A stretch of 64,000 nt of DNA from Gemmobacter aquatilis (GTDB lineage Bacteria > Pseudomonadota > Alphaproteobacteria > Rhodobacterales > Rhodobacteraceae): positions 349,372 through 413,371 of the forward strand of contig NZ_FOCE01000001.1 in NCBI RefSeq assembly GCF_900110025.1, given 5' to 3'. This document shows positions 8,951 to 18,096 of the stretch, one piece after another. Both the position numbers and the translations under genes were made by a program. Position 1 is the stretch's first letter, and every line of letters starts with the position of its first letter. Under the pieces are notes generated by a model. The model saw nothing but the letters and a program-made list of their open reading frames with translations, did no database searches and was not told the DNA's origin.

Positions 8951-9370
8951 TTATCCCGATACCCCGCCAAGCCTGCAGATGATGCGCCATTCCTCGGCCG
9001 TGACCGGCTGAACGGACAGGCGCATGTTGGTTACCAGCGCCATCTTCTCCAACCCCGGCTCCTGCTTGCAGGTTTCAAGGCTGACCGGCGTCAGCAGCGG
9101 TTTCACCGCGCGGATATGCACGCAATCCCAGCGTGGATCGTCTGTGGTGCTGTCGGGCGCACTTTCGGCAGAAACCTCGACAATGCCGACGATCTCTTTG
9201 CCGATATTCGAATGGTAGAAGAAGCCCAGATCCCCAAGCTTCATGGCCCGCATGTTGTTGCGGGCCTGATAGTTACGCACGCCGCCCCATTCTTCCCCTG
9301 CGGGCCCTTTGGCGACCTGTTGGTCCCAGCTCCAGCTATCGGGTTCGGATTTGAACAGCCAATAGGCCAT
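8951..9370 (-). CDS. EVE-domain protein
   Basis: A 139-residue EVE (PUA-like) domain protein: MAYWLFKSEPDSWSWDQ, WGGVRNYQARNNMRAMKLGD and FYHSNIGKEIVGI are the usual conserved strands forming the modified-base-binding pocket. Family members bind modified nucleobases in nucleic acids. ATG 9370 overlaps the stop of the preceding yciI-like gene (TGATG), indicating coupling in one transcript. Confidence 0.9.
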   Translation of the reverse strand: MAYWLFKSEPDSWSWDQQVAKGPAGEEWGGVRNYQARNNMRAMKLGDLGFFYHSNIGKEIVGIVEVSAESAPDSTTDDPRWDCVHIRAVKPLLTPVSLETCKQEPGLEKMALVTNMRLSVQPVTAEEWRIICRLGGVSG

Positions 9371-9642
9371 CAGCCGATCACCTTCTTCCATTCGGTGATC
9401 GTGACGCTTTCGAACAACCCCGCCTTGGCATAGGGATCGGCATCGGCCCAGGCCTGCGCATCGGCGAGGCTGTCAACCGACAGGATCACCAGCGAGCCGT
9501 TCATCTGGCCCGCCGCATCCAGAAACGGCCCGGCCATTTCCACCACGCCCGAGGTCTGGATATGGTCCAGATGGGCGGCGCGGGTGTCGAGGCGGATTTG
9601 CAGGGCGCCGGGTTTGTCTTTGCAGATCAGGGCTACACGCAT
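9370..9642 (-). CDS. YciI-family protein
   Basis: A 90-residue small ferredoxin-like-fold protein: RAAHLDHI supplies the conserved histidine and aspartate, then the MAGPFLDA and ADPYAKAGLFESVTI blocks. Family function is poorly defined. It sits 4 bp after gpsA and overlaps the EVE start, so it is part of a tsaD-gpsA-yciI-EVE operon. Confidence 0.88.
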   Translation of the reverse strand: MRVALICKDKPGALQIRLDTRAAHLDHIQTSGVVEMAGPFLDAAGQMNGSLVILSVDSLADAQAWADADPYAKAGLFESVTITEWKKVIG

Positions 9643-9646
9643 CGGG

Positions 9647-10582
9647 TCATTCCTGTTTCAGGGGGCGGGAAAGAAGGCTCTGCATGGCCTCTGACGGGGT
9701 TACCTTACCGTCGATCAGTGCGGCGACCATGCAGGAAATCGGCATCTCGATCTGTTCCCGCGCGGCGATCTGTGCCACGGCCTTGGCTGTGGCAGCGCCT
9801 TCGACGGTCTGGGTTGGATCGAAGCTTTGGCCAGCCCCAAGCGCATGGCCAAAGCGGAAATTGCGTGACAGGTCTGATGTGCAGGTCAGCACCAGATCGC
9901 CAAAGCCGGACAGCCCGGCCAGCGTTTCGGCCTTGGCGCCATGGGCCAGCGCAAAGCGCTGCATTTCGGCATAGCCGCGCGTCATCAGCGCGGCCCGGGC
10001 GGAATCGCCAAGCCCTGCGCCAATCACCACGCCCGAGGCGATGGCCATGATGTTCTTCAACGCCCCGCCCAATTCGGCCCCGATCACGTCGGTGGTGCGA
10101 TACAGCCGCAGCACGGGGGTGGACAGTACGCGTTGCAGCCGTTCGCCCATCGCCTCATCGGCGCAGGCCAGCGTCAGCGCGGTGGGCAGGCCGCGCGCGA
10201 TGTCGGCGGCAAAGCTTGGCCCTGTCAGCACGGCGGGGGCGGGGCCGGACAGGCGCGCGAGAATCTCCACCGGGCCAAGGCCCGACCGCAGATCGACGCC
10301 CTTGCAGCAGGCGACCAGTGCCTTGTCCACCAGATTGGCCGCATGGGCCTGTGCGAACATCGCCAGCGCCTGCATCGGCAGCGCCAACAGAATCGCATCT
10401 GCCGGGGCAATATCGGCGATTTCCGCCGTGACAGAGACTGTTTCGGGTAGGGTGATGCCCGGCAGCCGGGCAATCTCGCGGCTGGTCTGCCCGCGCCCCC
10501 ACAGCGTCACCGGGCCTTCGCGCCCCAAGGCGACAGCCAGCGCCGCGCCGAAAGCGCCCGCGCCCAGAATGGCGATCTTCAT
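9647..10582 (-). CDS. gpsA: Glycerol-3-phosphate dehydrogenase [NAD(P)+]
   Basis: A 311-residue enzyme reducing dihydroxyacetone phosphate to sn-glycerol-3-phosphate for phospholipid synthesis. It has the N-terminal Rossmann motif [12 protein letters not shown], the [17 protein letters not shown] active-site block, the [17 protein letters not shown] lysine segment, and [17 protein letters not shown] 10582 overlaps the tsaD stop by 4 bp. Confidence 0.97.
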   Translation of the reverse strand: MKIAILGAGAFGAALAVALGREGPVTLWGRGQTSREIARLPGITLPETVSVTAEIADIAPADAILLALPMQALAMFAQAHAANLVDKALVACCKGVDLRSGLGPVEILARLSGPAPAVLTGPSFAADIARGLPTALTLACADEAMGERLQRVLSTPVLRLYRTTDVIGAELGGALKNIMAIASGVVIGAGLGDSARAALMTRGYAEMQRFALAHGAKAETLAGLSGFGDLVLTCTSDLSRNFRFGHALGAGQSFDPTQTVEGAATAKAVAQIAAREQIEMPISCMVAALIDGKVTPSEAMQSLLSRPLKQE

Positions 10583-11658
10583 GCCTTGGCCCCCTTCTTG
10601 CCAGAGCCGAGCAGGGCCGGGCTGGTCTGATCCAGCGGCCAGCGCGGGCGTGCCGACAGCGTCAGGTCATCGGCGCCGCGCTGGCGGAATTGTTCGATCC
10701 CGGCCCAGGCGATCATCGCAGCGTTATCGGTGCAGAGCGCCAGCGGTGGCGCCAGAAAGCGGATGCCGAGGCTGTCACACAGCGCCTGCAACCGCGCCCG
10801 GATCTCGGTATTCGCGGCCACGCCCCCGGCGACGGCAAAGGTGCCCACCGGGTGATCGGTCAGCGCGCGGCGGGATTTCTCGGTCAGCACATCGGCCACG
10901 GCGCGCTGGAATGCGGCGCACAGATCGGCGCGATCCTGCCTGCGCAGCCCGCCCAGCCCGGCCATCAGCCCGTCGCGCGCGCGCAGAACGGCGGTTTTCA
11001 GCCCCGAGAAGGACAGGTCATAGCCCGGGCGGTCCAGCAGCGGGCGGGGCAGGGGAATGCGCTTGGCATCGCCCTTTGCAGCTTCGGCCTGCACGGCAGG
11101 CCCGCCCGGCTGCGGCAGGGCCAGAACCTTCGCCACCTTGTCGAACGCCTCGCCCGGCGCATCGTCGATCGAGCCGCCCAGCCTGGTAAAGGCTTCTGGC
11201 CCGTCCACCCGCAGAAACTGGCAATGCCCGCCCGACACCAGCAACATGACATAGGGATAGGCCACCTGATCGGTCAGGCGCGGAGTCAGCGCATGGCCGG
11301 CAAGATGGTTCACCCCGATCAGCGGCAGGCTGGTGGCTGCCGCCAGCCCCTTGGCGCACATCACACCGGACAGCACGCCGCCAATCAGCCCCGGCCCCGC
11401 CGTTACCGCAATGGCATCCAGCCCGGCAAAGCCGATCCCAGCCTGCGTCATGGCCTGCTCGATGCACAGGTCGATGCGTTCGGCATGGGCGCGGGCTGCG
11501 ATTTCGGGCACCACACCGCCAAAAGCCGCATGAAGGCTCGTCTGCCCTTCCACCACCGAGGCCAGAATCTCGGGCGCGGCACCATCGCGCTGGCGCACGA
11601 TGGCGGCGGCCGTATCGTCGCAACTGCTTTCGATGCCAAGGAAGGTGAGGCTTTGCAT
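10579..11658 (-). CDS. tsaD: tRNA N6-adenosine threonylcarbamoyltransferase TsaD
   Basis: A 359-residue ASKHA-fold metalloenzyme that transfers threonylcarbamoyl to A37 of tRNA. The signature SSCDDTAAA is near residues 11-19, the metal-binding HLAGH at 118-122, LLVSGGHCQ follows, and [10 protein letters not shown] is near the C-terminus. ATG 11658 starts at [11 protein letters not shown], as the family does; the upstream in-frame extension overlaps the divergent hemD promoter. It heads the operon with gpsA. Confidence 0.97.
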   Translation of the reverse strand: MQSLTFLGIESSCDDTAAAIVRQRDGAAPEILASVVEGQTSLHAAFGGVVPEIAARAHAERIDLCIEQAMTQAGIGFAGLDAIAVTAGPGLIGGVLSGVMCAKGLAAATSLPLIGVNHLAGHALTPRLTDQVAYPYVMLLVSGGHCQFLRVDGPEAFTRLGGSIDDAPGEAFDKVAKVLALPQPGGPAVQAEAAKGDAKRIPLPRPLLDRPGYDLSFSGLKTAVLRARDGLMAGLGGLRRQDRADLCAAFQRAVADVLTEKSRRALTDHPVGTFAVAGGVAANTEIRARLQALCDSLGIRFLAPPLALCTDNAAMIAWAGIEQFRQRGADDLTLSARPRWPLDQTSPALLGSGKKGAKA

Positions 11659-11703
11659 GGGTTCCGGTTGAAACAGGGGCTTCCCGCAGGTAACACCGGA
11701 ACC

Positions 11704-12444
11704 ATGCCCAAGCAATCCCGCCCCATGGTGATCCTCACCCGGCCCGCCGATCAGGGCGCGCGCTTTGCCAAGGCTTTGCGGCTACGGCTTGGCCCGGTGG
11801 TGGTACTGCAATCGCCACTGATACAGCCGAAGTTCCGTGTGCCTGATGTGCCCGACCGGGCTTGGTCAGCCGTGATCTTCACTTCGGGCACCGCGGTTGC
11901 TGCTTGCGAGGCACTGCCTGCGCCGCTGCGCCAGCGCTTGCCACGCCTGGCGTTCTGTGTCGGGCATAGAACGGCGGAACTGGCGAAAATGGCGGGGTTC
12001 GAGACGATTTCTGCCAATGGCGATGCCGAAGCGCTGATCCGCTGCATCCTTGCGAAAGCGCCGCAGCCGCCATTGCTGCATCTGCATGGGGCAGAGACGC
12101 GGGGGGATATTGCCGCATGTCTGACAGAGGCGGGGATCGAGGCATCGGGCGTCGTGCTTTACGATCAACTGGTTTGCCCGCTGTCCGGCGATGTGCAAAC
12201 CGCGTTGCGCGGCGACACGCCGCTGATCCTTCCGGTCTTTTCACCCCGCACGGCGGACTTGCTGGCCGCTGATCTGGCCGATGCGCGGGCGCCACTTCAT
12301 CTTGTTGCCATATCGCAGGCAACCGCAGCGCCGGTTTCGCGTTTGCCTCTTGCAAGCCTGACAATCGCAGCCCGGCCCGATGCCGATGCGATGCTGGATG
12401 CCGTAGAACACCTCTTTGCCGCAGCCACGCGGCTTGAGCCATGA
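11704..12444 (+). CDS. hemD: Uroporphyrinogen-III synthase
   Basis: A 246-residue HemD that closes hydroxymethylbilane with ring-D inversion in tetrapyrrole synthesis. Conserved features are the N-terminal [35 protein letters not shown] and [15 protein letters not shown] 11704 was chosen; ATG 11725 (MVILTRP) is equally possible. It is divergent from tsaD by 45 bp and followed by the mitofilin-like and HemY genes, the usual alphaproteobacterial order. Confidence 0.93.
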   Translation: MPKQSRPMVILTRPADQGARFAKALRLRLGPVVVLQSPLIQPKFRVPDVPDRAWSAVIFTSGTAVAACEALPAPLRQRLPRLAFCVGHRTAELAKMAGFETISANGDAEALIRCILAKAPQPPLLHLHGAETRGDIAACLTEAGIEASGVVLYDQLVCPLSGDVQTALRGDTPLILPVFSPRTADLLAADLADARAPLHLVAISQATAAPVSRLPLASLTIAARPDADAMLDAVEHLFAAATRLEP

Positions 12445-12496
12445 GAGCAGAGCGACTACCCTGCCCAAACGGGCAGAGCTTGAGGGGAGACGGTGC

Positions 12497-13564
12497 ATGA
12501 CGGATCAGGAAACGCCTATCGCAGCGCCGGATACCGAAGATCCCAAGCGCGACGCGATTCCTCCGGCGGAAACGCCCGTTGAACCAGTCGCGCGCGGCGG
12601 TGGGGCGGGGCGGTTTGTCGGGCTGCTGGCCGGTGGTGTTATTGCGGCAGGGCTGGGGTTCGGGCTTGCTGCCTATGGCGCGCGCGAAGGCTGGCCTTTG
12701 CTGGTACCGCAGGGCCCTGCCCTGGAAGGTGAAATGGCTGCCCTGCGCAGCCAGCTTGCCGAAGTTGCGGCGCGCGAACCTGATCTGAGCCGTCTGGATG
12801 CGTTGGAAACAAAGCTCGCCACGCTGCCTTCTGCGGTGGATGGAAAACGCATCGAGGCGCTTGAGCAGCGCCTTGCCGCGCTGGAGGCCCGTCCGGCAGG
12901 GGTAGGTGATCCGCAGGCCCTTGAGGCGCTGAAGGCAGAGATTGGCACTTTGGCCACCCGGTTGGCGGAGCAACAGACGACCACCACCCAGATCGCTGCC
13001 GAGATTGATTCTCAGGTCAAGGCCAAGTTGCAAAGCGCCGTGACCGAAGCGGAAAAGCTGCGCGCCGAAACTGTTGCCCTGCAACAGACAGCAGAACGCC
13101 GGGCGGCCCTGCTGGCGCTGGACACCGCGCTGACCACCGGCACCGATCCGGCAGAGTCGGCCGCACGGGTCGGCGCGGTGGGGATCGACCTGCCAGAGCC
13201 GCTGGCGCAACTGGTCGCCAGCCCGGTTTCTTTGCCCGCCTTGCAGCAAGGCTTTGCCGATGCGGCGCGGCTGGCGCTGGCGGCCTCGCTTCAGGCGGAT
13301 ATGGGCGACACGCTGGGCGACCGGCTGACCACCTTCCTGCGCACCCAGACCGGCGCCCGGTCGTTGACCCCGCAAGAGGGCGACGACCCTGACGCCGTGC
13401 TGTCGCGGATCGAGGCGCGGTTGCGCGATGGCGATGTGGCTGCGGCCCGCGAGATGTTGGGCAGCCTGCCCGCAGCGGGGCAGGCTGCTTTGGCTGATTG
13501 GGGCGCGCAGGCGGATCGCTATCTTGCGGGGCGGGCTGCGTTGTCTGCGCTTTTGGCGAATTGA
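12497..13564 (+). CDS. Mitofilin-like (COG4223) inner-membrane protein
   Basis: A 355-residue protein. A low-complexity charged N-terminus leads to one transmembrane helix (about residues 37-56). A long alanine/glutamate-rich coiled coil (about 80-210) and an alpha-helical C-terminal domain follow. Alphaproteobacterial hemD-hemY clusters carry this relative of mitochondrial Mic60/mitofilin, proposed to shape intracytoplasmic membranes. Start ATG 12497 has GAGGGGAGACGG upstream. The hemY start follows 13 bp after its stop. Confidence 0.88.
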   Translation: MTDQETPIAAPDTEDPKRDAIPPAETPVEPVARGGGAGRFVGLLAGGVIAAGLGFGLAAYGAREGWPLLVPQGPALEGEMAALRSQLAEVAAREPDLSRLDALETKLATLPSAVDGKRIEALEQRLAALEARPAGVGDPQALEALKAEIGTLATRLAEQQTTTTQIAAEIDSQVKAKLQSAVTEAEKLRAETVALQQTAERRAALLALDTALTTGTDPAESAARVGAVGIDLPEPLAQLVASPVSLPALQQGFADAARLALAASLQADMGDTLGDRLTTFLRTQTGARSLTPQEGDDPDAVLSRIEARLRDGDVAAAREMLGSLPAAGQAALADWGAQADRYLAGRAALSALLAN

Positions 13565-13577
13565 GGGGGGCGGAACG

Positions 13578-15035
13578 ATGATCTGGACACTGGTCAAGGT
13601 GCTTCTGTTCTTCGCGGCGGTGGCGGGGATCACTTACGGGGCGACGCTGCTGCTGGAAACCGATGGCGGGCTGCATATCACTGCTGCGGGGTATGAATTC
13701 ACGCTCGGCCCATTGCAGGCGGTGGTCGGGCTGCTGCTGCTGATGCTGGCGCTGTGGCTTTTGCTGCTGGTGATCGGGTTCCTGACCGCCACGTTGCGCT
13801 TTCTGAATGGTGATGAAACGGCGCTGTCTCGCTATTTTGACCGCAACCGCGAACGGCGGGGCTATCAGGCGCTGTCGGAAGGGTTGGTGGCGCTGGCCTC
13901 GGGCGAGAATCGGGTGGCGATGTCGCGCGCGGTGAAGGCCGAAAAGCTGCTCGCGAAGCCCGAACTGACAACGCTGCTTGTCGCCCAGGCGGCCGAAGCT
14001 GCTGGCGATGGCGCACGCGCGACTGCTGCTTACAAGGCGCTGCTGGAACACGAGGCCACGCGGTTTGTTGGCATCCGGGGCCTGCTGGCGCAGAAAGTGC
14101 ACGAGGGCGACACTGAAACCGCGTTGAAGCTGGCCGAGAAGGCCTTTGCGCTGAAGCCCAGGCATCTGGAAACGCAGGATATCCTGCTGAAACTGCAGGC
14201 CGATGCGCAGGATTGGAAAGGCGCGCGGGCCACGCTGGGCGCAAAGGCACGGGCGGGCGGGCTGTCGAAAGACCTGTTCCGCCGCCGTGATGCTGTGTTG
14301 GCCTTGCAGGAAGCGAAGACCGTGATGGATGCCAGCACGTCGATCGAGGCACGCGAGGCAGCGATTGCCGCCAACAAGCAATCCCCGGATCTGATTCCGG
14401 CTGCGGCCATGGCGGCGCACAGTATGGCGCTGGCGGGTGACACCAAAGGCGCCACGCGCGTCATCCGCAAGGCATGGGAGATGCAGCCGCACCCCGATCT
14501 TGCCGCCGCCTTTGCCGGGATCGAGCCGGAAGAAACCCCCGAAGCGCGGCTGAAGCGCTTTCGGGTTCTCACAGAGCTGCATCCTGATCATCCCGAAACC
14601 CGGATGCTGAAAGCCGAGCTTCTTATTGCCGCCGAAGATTTTCCCGGTGCCCGTCGTGCGCTGGGCGATCTGGTAGATACCAAGCCGACCGGGCGGGCGC
14701 TGGCGCTGATGGCGGCGGTGGAACGCGGCGAGGGCGGCGACGAAGCCGCAGTGCGCGGCTGGCTGGCGAAGGCGCTTGTCGCACCGCGCGGCCCGCAATG
14801 GTGCTGCGACAAGTGCCACGCGATCCATGCCGAATGGGGCCCGATCTGTGAAAACTGCGGTGGTTTTGATACCTTGAGCTGGCGCGAACCGCCGCAGACC
14901 GCGACTCCTAGCCCCACCGGATCCGAACTGCTGCCACTGCTGGTGACCCCCCCGGCCCCGCCAGCGCCAGCGCCCGAACCCGCAGAAGAGCCGGAAGTCA
15001 TTGATCTTGCGGCCATCGCAAGGCGTGCAAATTAG
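13578..15035 (+). CDS. hemY: HemY-type TPR membrane protein with C-terminal zinc ribbon
   Basis: A 485-residue protein with two N-terminal transmembrane helices (about 1-24 and 43-70, the HemY_N domain), then helical TPR-like repeats (about 90-400). A C-terminal CxxC...CxxC knuckle (Cys410/413 and Cys424/427) resembles the rubredoxin-like ribbon of LapB. A proline-rich tail follows. The name HemY reflects linkage to haem genes; a direct catalytic role in haem synthesis is not established for this family. ATG 13578 is preceded by GGGGGGCGGAACG. Confidence 0.88.
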   Translation: MIWTLVKVLLFFAAVAGITYGATLLLETDGGLHITAAGYEFTLGPLQAVVGLLLLMLALWLLLLVIGFLTATLRFLNGDETALSRYFDRNRERRGYQALSEGLVALASGENRVAMSRAVKAEKLLAKPELTTLLVAQAAEAAGDGARATAAYKALLEHEATRFVGIRGLLAQKVHEGDTETALKLAEKAFALKPRHLETQDILLKLQADAQDWKGARATLGAKARAGGLSKDLFRRRDAVLALQEAKTVMDASTSIEAREAAIAANKQSPDLIPAAAMAAHSMALAGDTKGATRVIRKAWEMQPHPDLAAAFAGIEPEETPEARLKRFRVLTELHPDHPETRMLKAELLIAAEDFPGARRALGDLVDTKPTGRALALMAAVERGEGGDEAAVRGWLAKALVAPRGPQWCCDKCHAIHAEWGPICENCGGFDTLSWREPPQTATPSPTGSELLPLLVTPPAPPAPAPEPAEEPEVIDLAAIARRAN

Positions 15036-15078
15036 GGCTACACAGCGCCGCAAAGAGGTGCTATCAGCCCGCCACCAA

Positions 15079-15154
15079 GCCGCTGTAGCTCAGCTGGTAG
15101 AGCACGTCATTCGTAATGATGGGGTCGGGGGTTCGAGTCCCTTCAGCGGCACCA
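15079..15154 (+). tRNA. tRNA-Thr(CGT)
   Basis: A 76-base cloverleaf: acceptor GCCGCTG / CAGCGGC, D-arm GCTC...GAGC, anticodon stem CGTCA / TGATG with loop TTCGTAA (anticodon CGT, threonine), T-arm with TTCGAGT, and an encoded terminal ACCA. It lies between hemY and oxyR and is followed by a strong terminator. Confidence 0.95.
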
Positions 15155-15161
15155 GTTTCCA

Positions 15162-15206
15162 GCCGAAGCCGCGAACCTGTCAGGGTTTCGCGGCTTCGGC
15201 GTTTTT
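15162..15206 (+). terminator. Terminator of tRNA-Thr, embedded in the oxyR 3' end
   Basis: Fourteen-bp perfect stem GCCGAAGCCGCGAA / TTCGCGGCTTCGGC with a 10-base loop, followed by GTTTTT. The right arm encodes the last residues of convergent OxyR (NAEAAKP), so one hairpin serves the tRNA and overlaps the end of oxyR. Confidence 0.85.
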
Positions 15207-16133
15207 GCCACTGGTGACATTGCGCCAGCTGTCCCGGGCTGACAGGCTTTCGGCAGATTGGCGGACCACATCCGCGATCTGCTGAAGCTGTTTGGCAAGC
15301 GGGTTGGTCTTGCGCCAGATCATGCCGATGGTGCGCGAGGGCCGTGGGCTTGTGAAGCGCGCAACCGACACCGAGGCGGAACGCGTCTCGACCGGCACCG
15401 CCATTTCCGGGATCAGGGTCACACCTATCCCGGAACTGACCATCTGCACCAGGGTTGTCAGCGAGCTGCCATCCAGCAATTCCCGGGGCAGCGCAGAGTG
15501 AACATTGCAGAACGACAGGGCCTGATCGCGGAAACAATGCCCCTCTTCCAGCAACAGCAGCCGCATTTCACGCAGCGCTTCGCGGTCTGGTACGGGCTTT
15601 CCCTCGTCTTCGCTTGGCCGCACCAGAACGAAATCTTCGGAAAACAGTGCAACCTCTGTCAGTGAGGGTTCCGAAACGGGCAGTGCCACGATAGCCGTAT
15701 CCAGCCGCCCTTCGGCAAGCTCTTGCAGGAGTTTCGGCGTAACCGTTTCGCGGATCTGCAGATCCAGCCCGGCATTGGCGCGCGTCAGGTTGCCGATGAT
15801 GGTGGGCAGCAGGTAGGGGGCTATCGTCGGAATCACCCCGATGCGCAGCCGCCCCACCAGCCGGTGATGCGAGGCGCGCGCCAGATCTTCCAATTCGTCA
15901 ACCGAGCGCAGGATACCACGGACACGGAGCGCGAACTCTCCTCCGAAACTGGTCAACCGAACCTGCCGATGGCTGCGCTCGAACAGCTCGGTGCCCAGCG
16001 ATTCTTCCAGCTCTTTGATCTGCATCGACAGGGCGGGCTGCGAGATGGCACAGGCATCTGCCGCGCGCCCGAAATGGCCATGCCGTGCCAACGCCTCGAA
16101 ATAGCGGAATTGCTTGAGCGTCAGGTTGATCAT
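15180..16133 (-). CDS. oxyR: Hydrogen-peroxide sensor OxyR (LysR family)
   Basis: A 317-residue LysR-type regulator with an N-terminal winged helix (LKQFRYFEALARHGHFGRAA, then SQPALSMQIKELE). In the effector domain the two peroxide-reactive cysteines are present at the expected spacing: EEGHCFRDQALSFC gives Cys200 and Cys209, matching Cys199/Cys208 of E. coli OxyR. It should activate peroxide defence on disulfide formation. No catalase gene lies next to it here. It is divergent from the glyoxalase gene at 16316. Confidence 0.92.
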   Translation of the reverse strand: MINLTLKQFRYFEALARHGHFGRAADACAISQPALSMQIKELEESLGTELFERSHRQVRLTSFGGEFALRVRGILRSVDELEDLARASHHRLVGRLRIGVIPTIAPYLLPTIIGNLTRANAGLDLQIRETVTPKLLQELAEGRLDTAIVALPVSEPSLTEVALFSEDFVLVRPSEDEGKPVPDREALREMRLLLLEEGHCFRDQALSFCNVHSALPRELLDGSSLTTLVQMVSSGIGVTLIPEMAVPVETRSASVSVARFTSPRPSRTIGMIWRKTNPLAKQLQQIADVVRQSAESLSARDSWRNVTSGKNAEAAKP

Positions 16134-16315
16134 AAGAAGCCCTTATGGTGGTGTTCGCCAAGAATGGCTTATACCAATGAACATGCTTTGTCAGATCGGA
16201 TGGGCATGGCAGTCAAACGGGTGGCTCGCGTGAAACTTGGACAGTAGTCGCCCCCTCCTACCTGCAATATGAATTGGTTTGTCAGGCTTACCAAAGCAGA
16301 GACTTCGGAGGAAAA

Positions 16316-16711
16316 ATGGCCAAGGCGATACATTCGATGATCCGCGTGCTGGAAGAGGCGCGTTCGGTTGCGTTCTATGACGCGGCCTTCGGGTTGAAGG
16401 TGGCAGATCGGCTGGAGTTCGAGTGGTTCACGCTGATTTACCTGTCCAATCCCGAATCCACGTTCGAGCTGGAGCTGACCGTAAACAAGGGTCGCACCGA
16501 ACCCTATGATCTGGGCGATGGCTACGGCCATTTGGCTGTTTCCGTCGCAGATGTGGAGACGGAACACGCGCGGTTGACGGCGGCGGGGCTGAACCCGCGC
16601 AAGCTGGTGGATTTTCGCAATGGTGATGTGCCGGTGGCGAAATTCTTTTTCATCGCCGACCCGGATGGCTATCAGATCGAGGTTCTGCAACGCGCGGGGC
16701 GGTTTCAGTGA
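16316..16711 (+). CDS. Glyoxalase/VOC-family protein, probable lactoylglutathione lyase
   Basis: A 131-residue vicinal-oxygen-chelate protein of two beta-alpha-beta modules. The four metal ligands expected of glyoxalase I are visible: His in AIHSMIRVLE, Glu in STFELELT, His in YGHLAVSV and Glu in YQIEVLQR. It probably isomerises the methylglyoxal-glutathione hemithioacetal. ATG 16316 has the strong site GGAGGAAAA just upstream. Confidence 0.85.
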   Translation: MAKAIHSMIRVLEEARSVAFYDAAFGLKVADRLEFEWFTLIYLSNPESTFELELTVNKGRTEPYDLGDGYGHLAVSVADVETEHARLTAAGLNPRKLVDFRNGDVPVAKFFFIADPDGYQIEVLQRAGRFQ

Positions 16712-16738
16712 CCCGAAAATATGGCTCTGCATCACCGA

Positions 16739-18010
16739 TCAGAGCCGCAGGCCAGCCAGAGGCGCCGCACCGCCGCGCCGCGACAGCATGGTCGGGATAC
16801 CCAGTTCCTGCCGGAACTTGGTGACGGTGCGGCGCGCAAGCGGCTTGCCTTCGCGCGCCAGGGCTGTGGCCAAAGCAGCATCGCTGAGCGGAGCTGCGGG
16901 GCTTTCGGCGGCGATGATCTGGCGCAGGCGGTGGCGGATCGCATCCGATGAGGGCGCCGCCACAAGATCGCGGGCGGCCAGAGGGGCCGCGTCGAAAAAG
17001 CTGCACAGGGTGCGCATCCCGTGTGGCGTGGCGATCAGCAGATGGCGCGAAACCCGGCTGATGGTGCTGCCATGCAGGCCCAGAACTGCGGCAACCTCGG
17101 CCTGCCGCAGCGCGATCAGCGCACCCGGCCCTTCTTCAAGGAACGCCTCTTGCCGGCGCAGCACCTCGGTTGCAACGCTCAACACGGTGCGATTGCGGCG
17201 TTCCAGCACATTGGCCAGCCATTCCGCCTCGGCCCGCGCGGCGCGCAGCTTGGCGTCGGCTTGCGTCGTGCTGCGGGGCGGCAGGCTGATGGCAGGCAGG
17301 GTGGCGCGGTTCAGCTCGATCCTCCAGCCCTCGGCGCCCCGCGTCACCAGCAGATCAGGTTCGCGCAGTGGCTGGGTGTCGCCGCCAAACTGCGCGCCCG
17401 GCTTCGGGTCCATGCGGCGGATGCGGCCCAGGCATAGCTGAACCTCTTCGGGGGGCAGGCCGGTCGCATCGGCAACCGCGCGCAATCCGCCACTGGCCAG
17501 CAGCGGCAGACGATCCAGAACGGCTGCCATGGCCGGGGTCAGTTGCCCCCGTTCGCTTGCCTGCAGCGCCAGACATTCGCGCAGATCGCGGGCAAAAAGC
17601 CCTGTCGGCTCTACCGTTTGCAGGCGGGTCAGCAGGGCACGGGCCTCGGGCTGGCTGCGCCCGGCTGCCTGCGCGATGTCTGACAGCGGGCGGTCCAGCC
17701 AGCCATTGGCATCCAGCGCCTCGACAAAGGCCATGGCAAAACGCAACGTGGCAGGATCGGAAATCATCAGGCGGATCTGCGCCAGCACATGTTCCTGCAG
17801 GCCCGATGCCGCCTGCGGCTGATCATCTTCAAAGCCGAGCGGCGCGGCACCCATCGGCATCCGCAGCCGGATCAACGGGTTCGATTCGGCGCGGCGCTGC
17901 AGATGGGCCTGCAACCCCTCGTTGGTCAGTTGCAGCAAGCTGATGGCCTGCAACTGCCACGCAGAAAGCGTCTGGCGCAGCGAATGGGTCTGTCTTGAGC
18001 TTAGCGCCAT
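16739..18010 (-). CDS. rpoN: RNA polymerase sigma-54 factor
   Basis: A 423-residue sigma-54. Region I is the Leu/Gln-rich MALSSRQTHSLRQTLSAW and LQAISLLQLTNEGLQ. A core-binding region follows, then the helix-turn-helix GLHGSTISRVSRHL, and the RpoN box ARRTVTKFRQELGIP at the C-terminus. It is short compared with about 480-500 in enterics because the acidic region II is minimal. ATG 18010 was chosen; ATG 18022 is an alternative. Rhodobacter species often carry several specialised rpoN copies. This one lies 4 kb from a sigma-54-type operon (prm) and away from nif genes. Confidence 0.95.
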   Translation of the reverse strand: MALSSRQTHSLRQTLSAWQLQAISLLQLTNEGLQAHLQRRAESNPLIRLRMPMGAAPLGFEDDQPQAASGLQEHVLAQIRLMISDPATLRFAMAFVEALDANGWLDRPLSDIAQAAGRSQPEARALLTRLQTVEPTGLFARDLRECLALQASERGQLTPAMAAVLDRLPLLASGGLRAVADATGLPPEEVQLCLGRIRRMDPKPGAQFGGDTQPLREPDLLVTRGAEGWRIELNRATLPAISLPPRSTTQADAKLRAARAEAEWLANVLERRNRTVLSVATEVLRRQEAFLEEGPGALIALRQAEVAAVLGLHGSTISRVSRHLLIATPHGMRTLCSFFDAAPLAARDLVAAPSSDAIRHRLRQIIAAESPAAPLSDAALATALAREGKPLARRTVTKFRQELGIPTMLSRRGGAAPLAGLRL

Positions 18011-18096
18011 GCAAGTCTCCATCGGTTGCGAAATGCCATTGCGTGACGGCCCGTCCTGGCGTCTGATCGAAACATCCCCAGCCACAAGAGCGCAGC

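Noticed and set aside
10690..11703. N-terminal extension of hemD
   Set aside because: It runs antisense to tsaD; HemD similarity begins at 11704/11725.
13017..15053. 678-codon minus-strand frame over the hemY region
   Set aside because: Shadow of two confirmed plus-strand genes.
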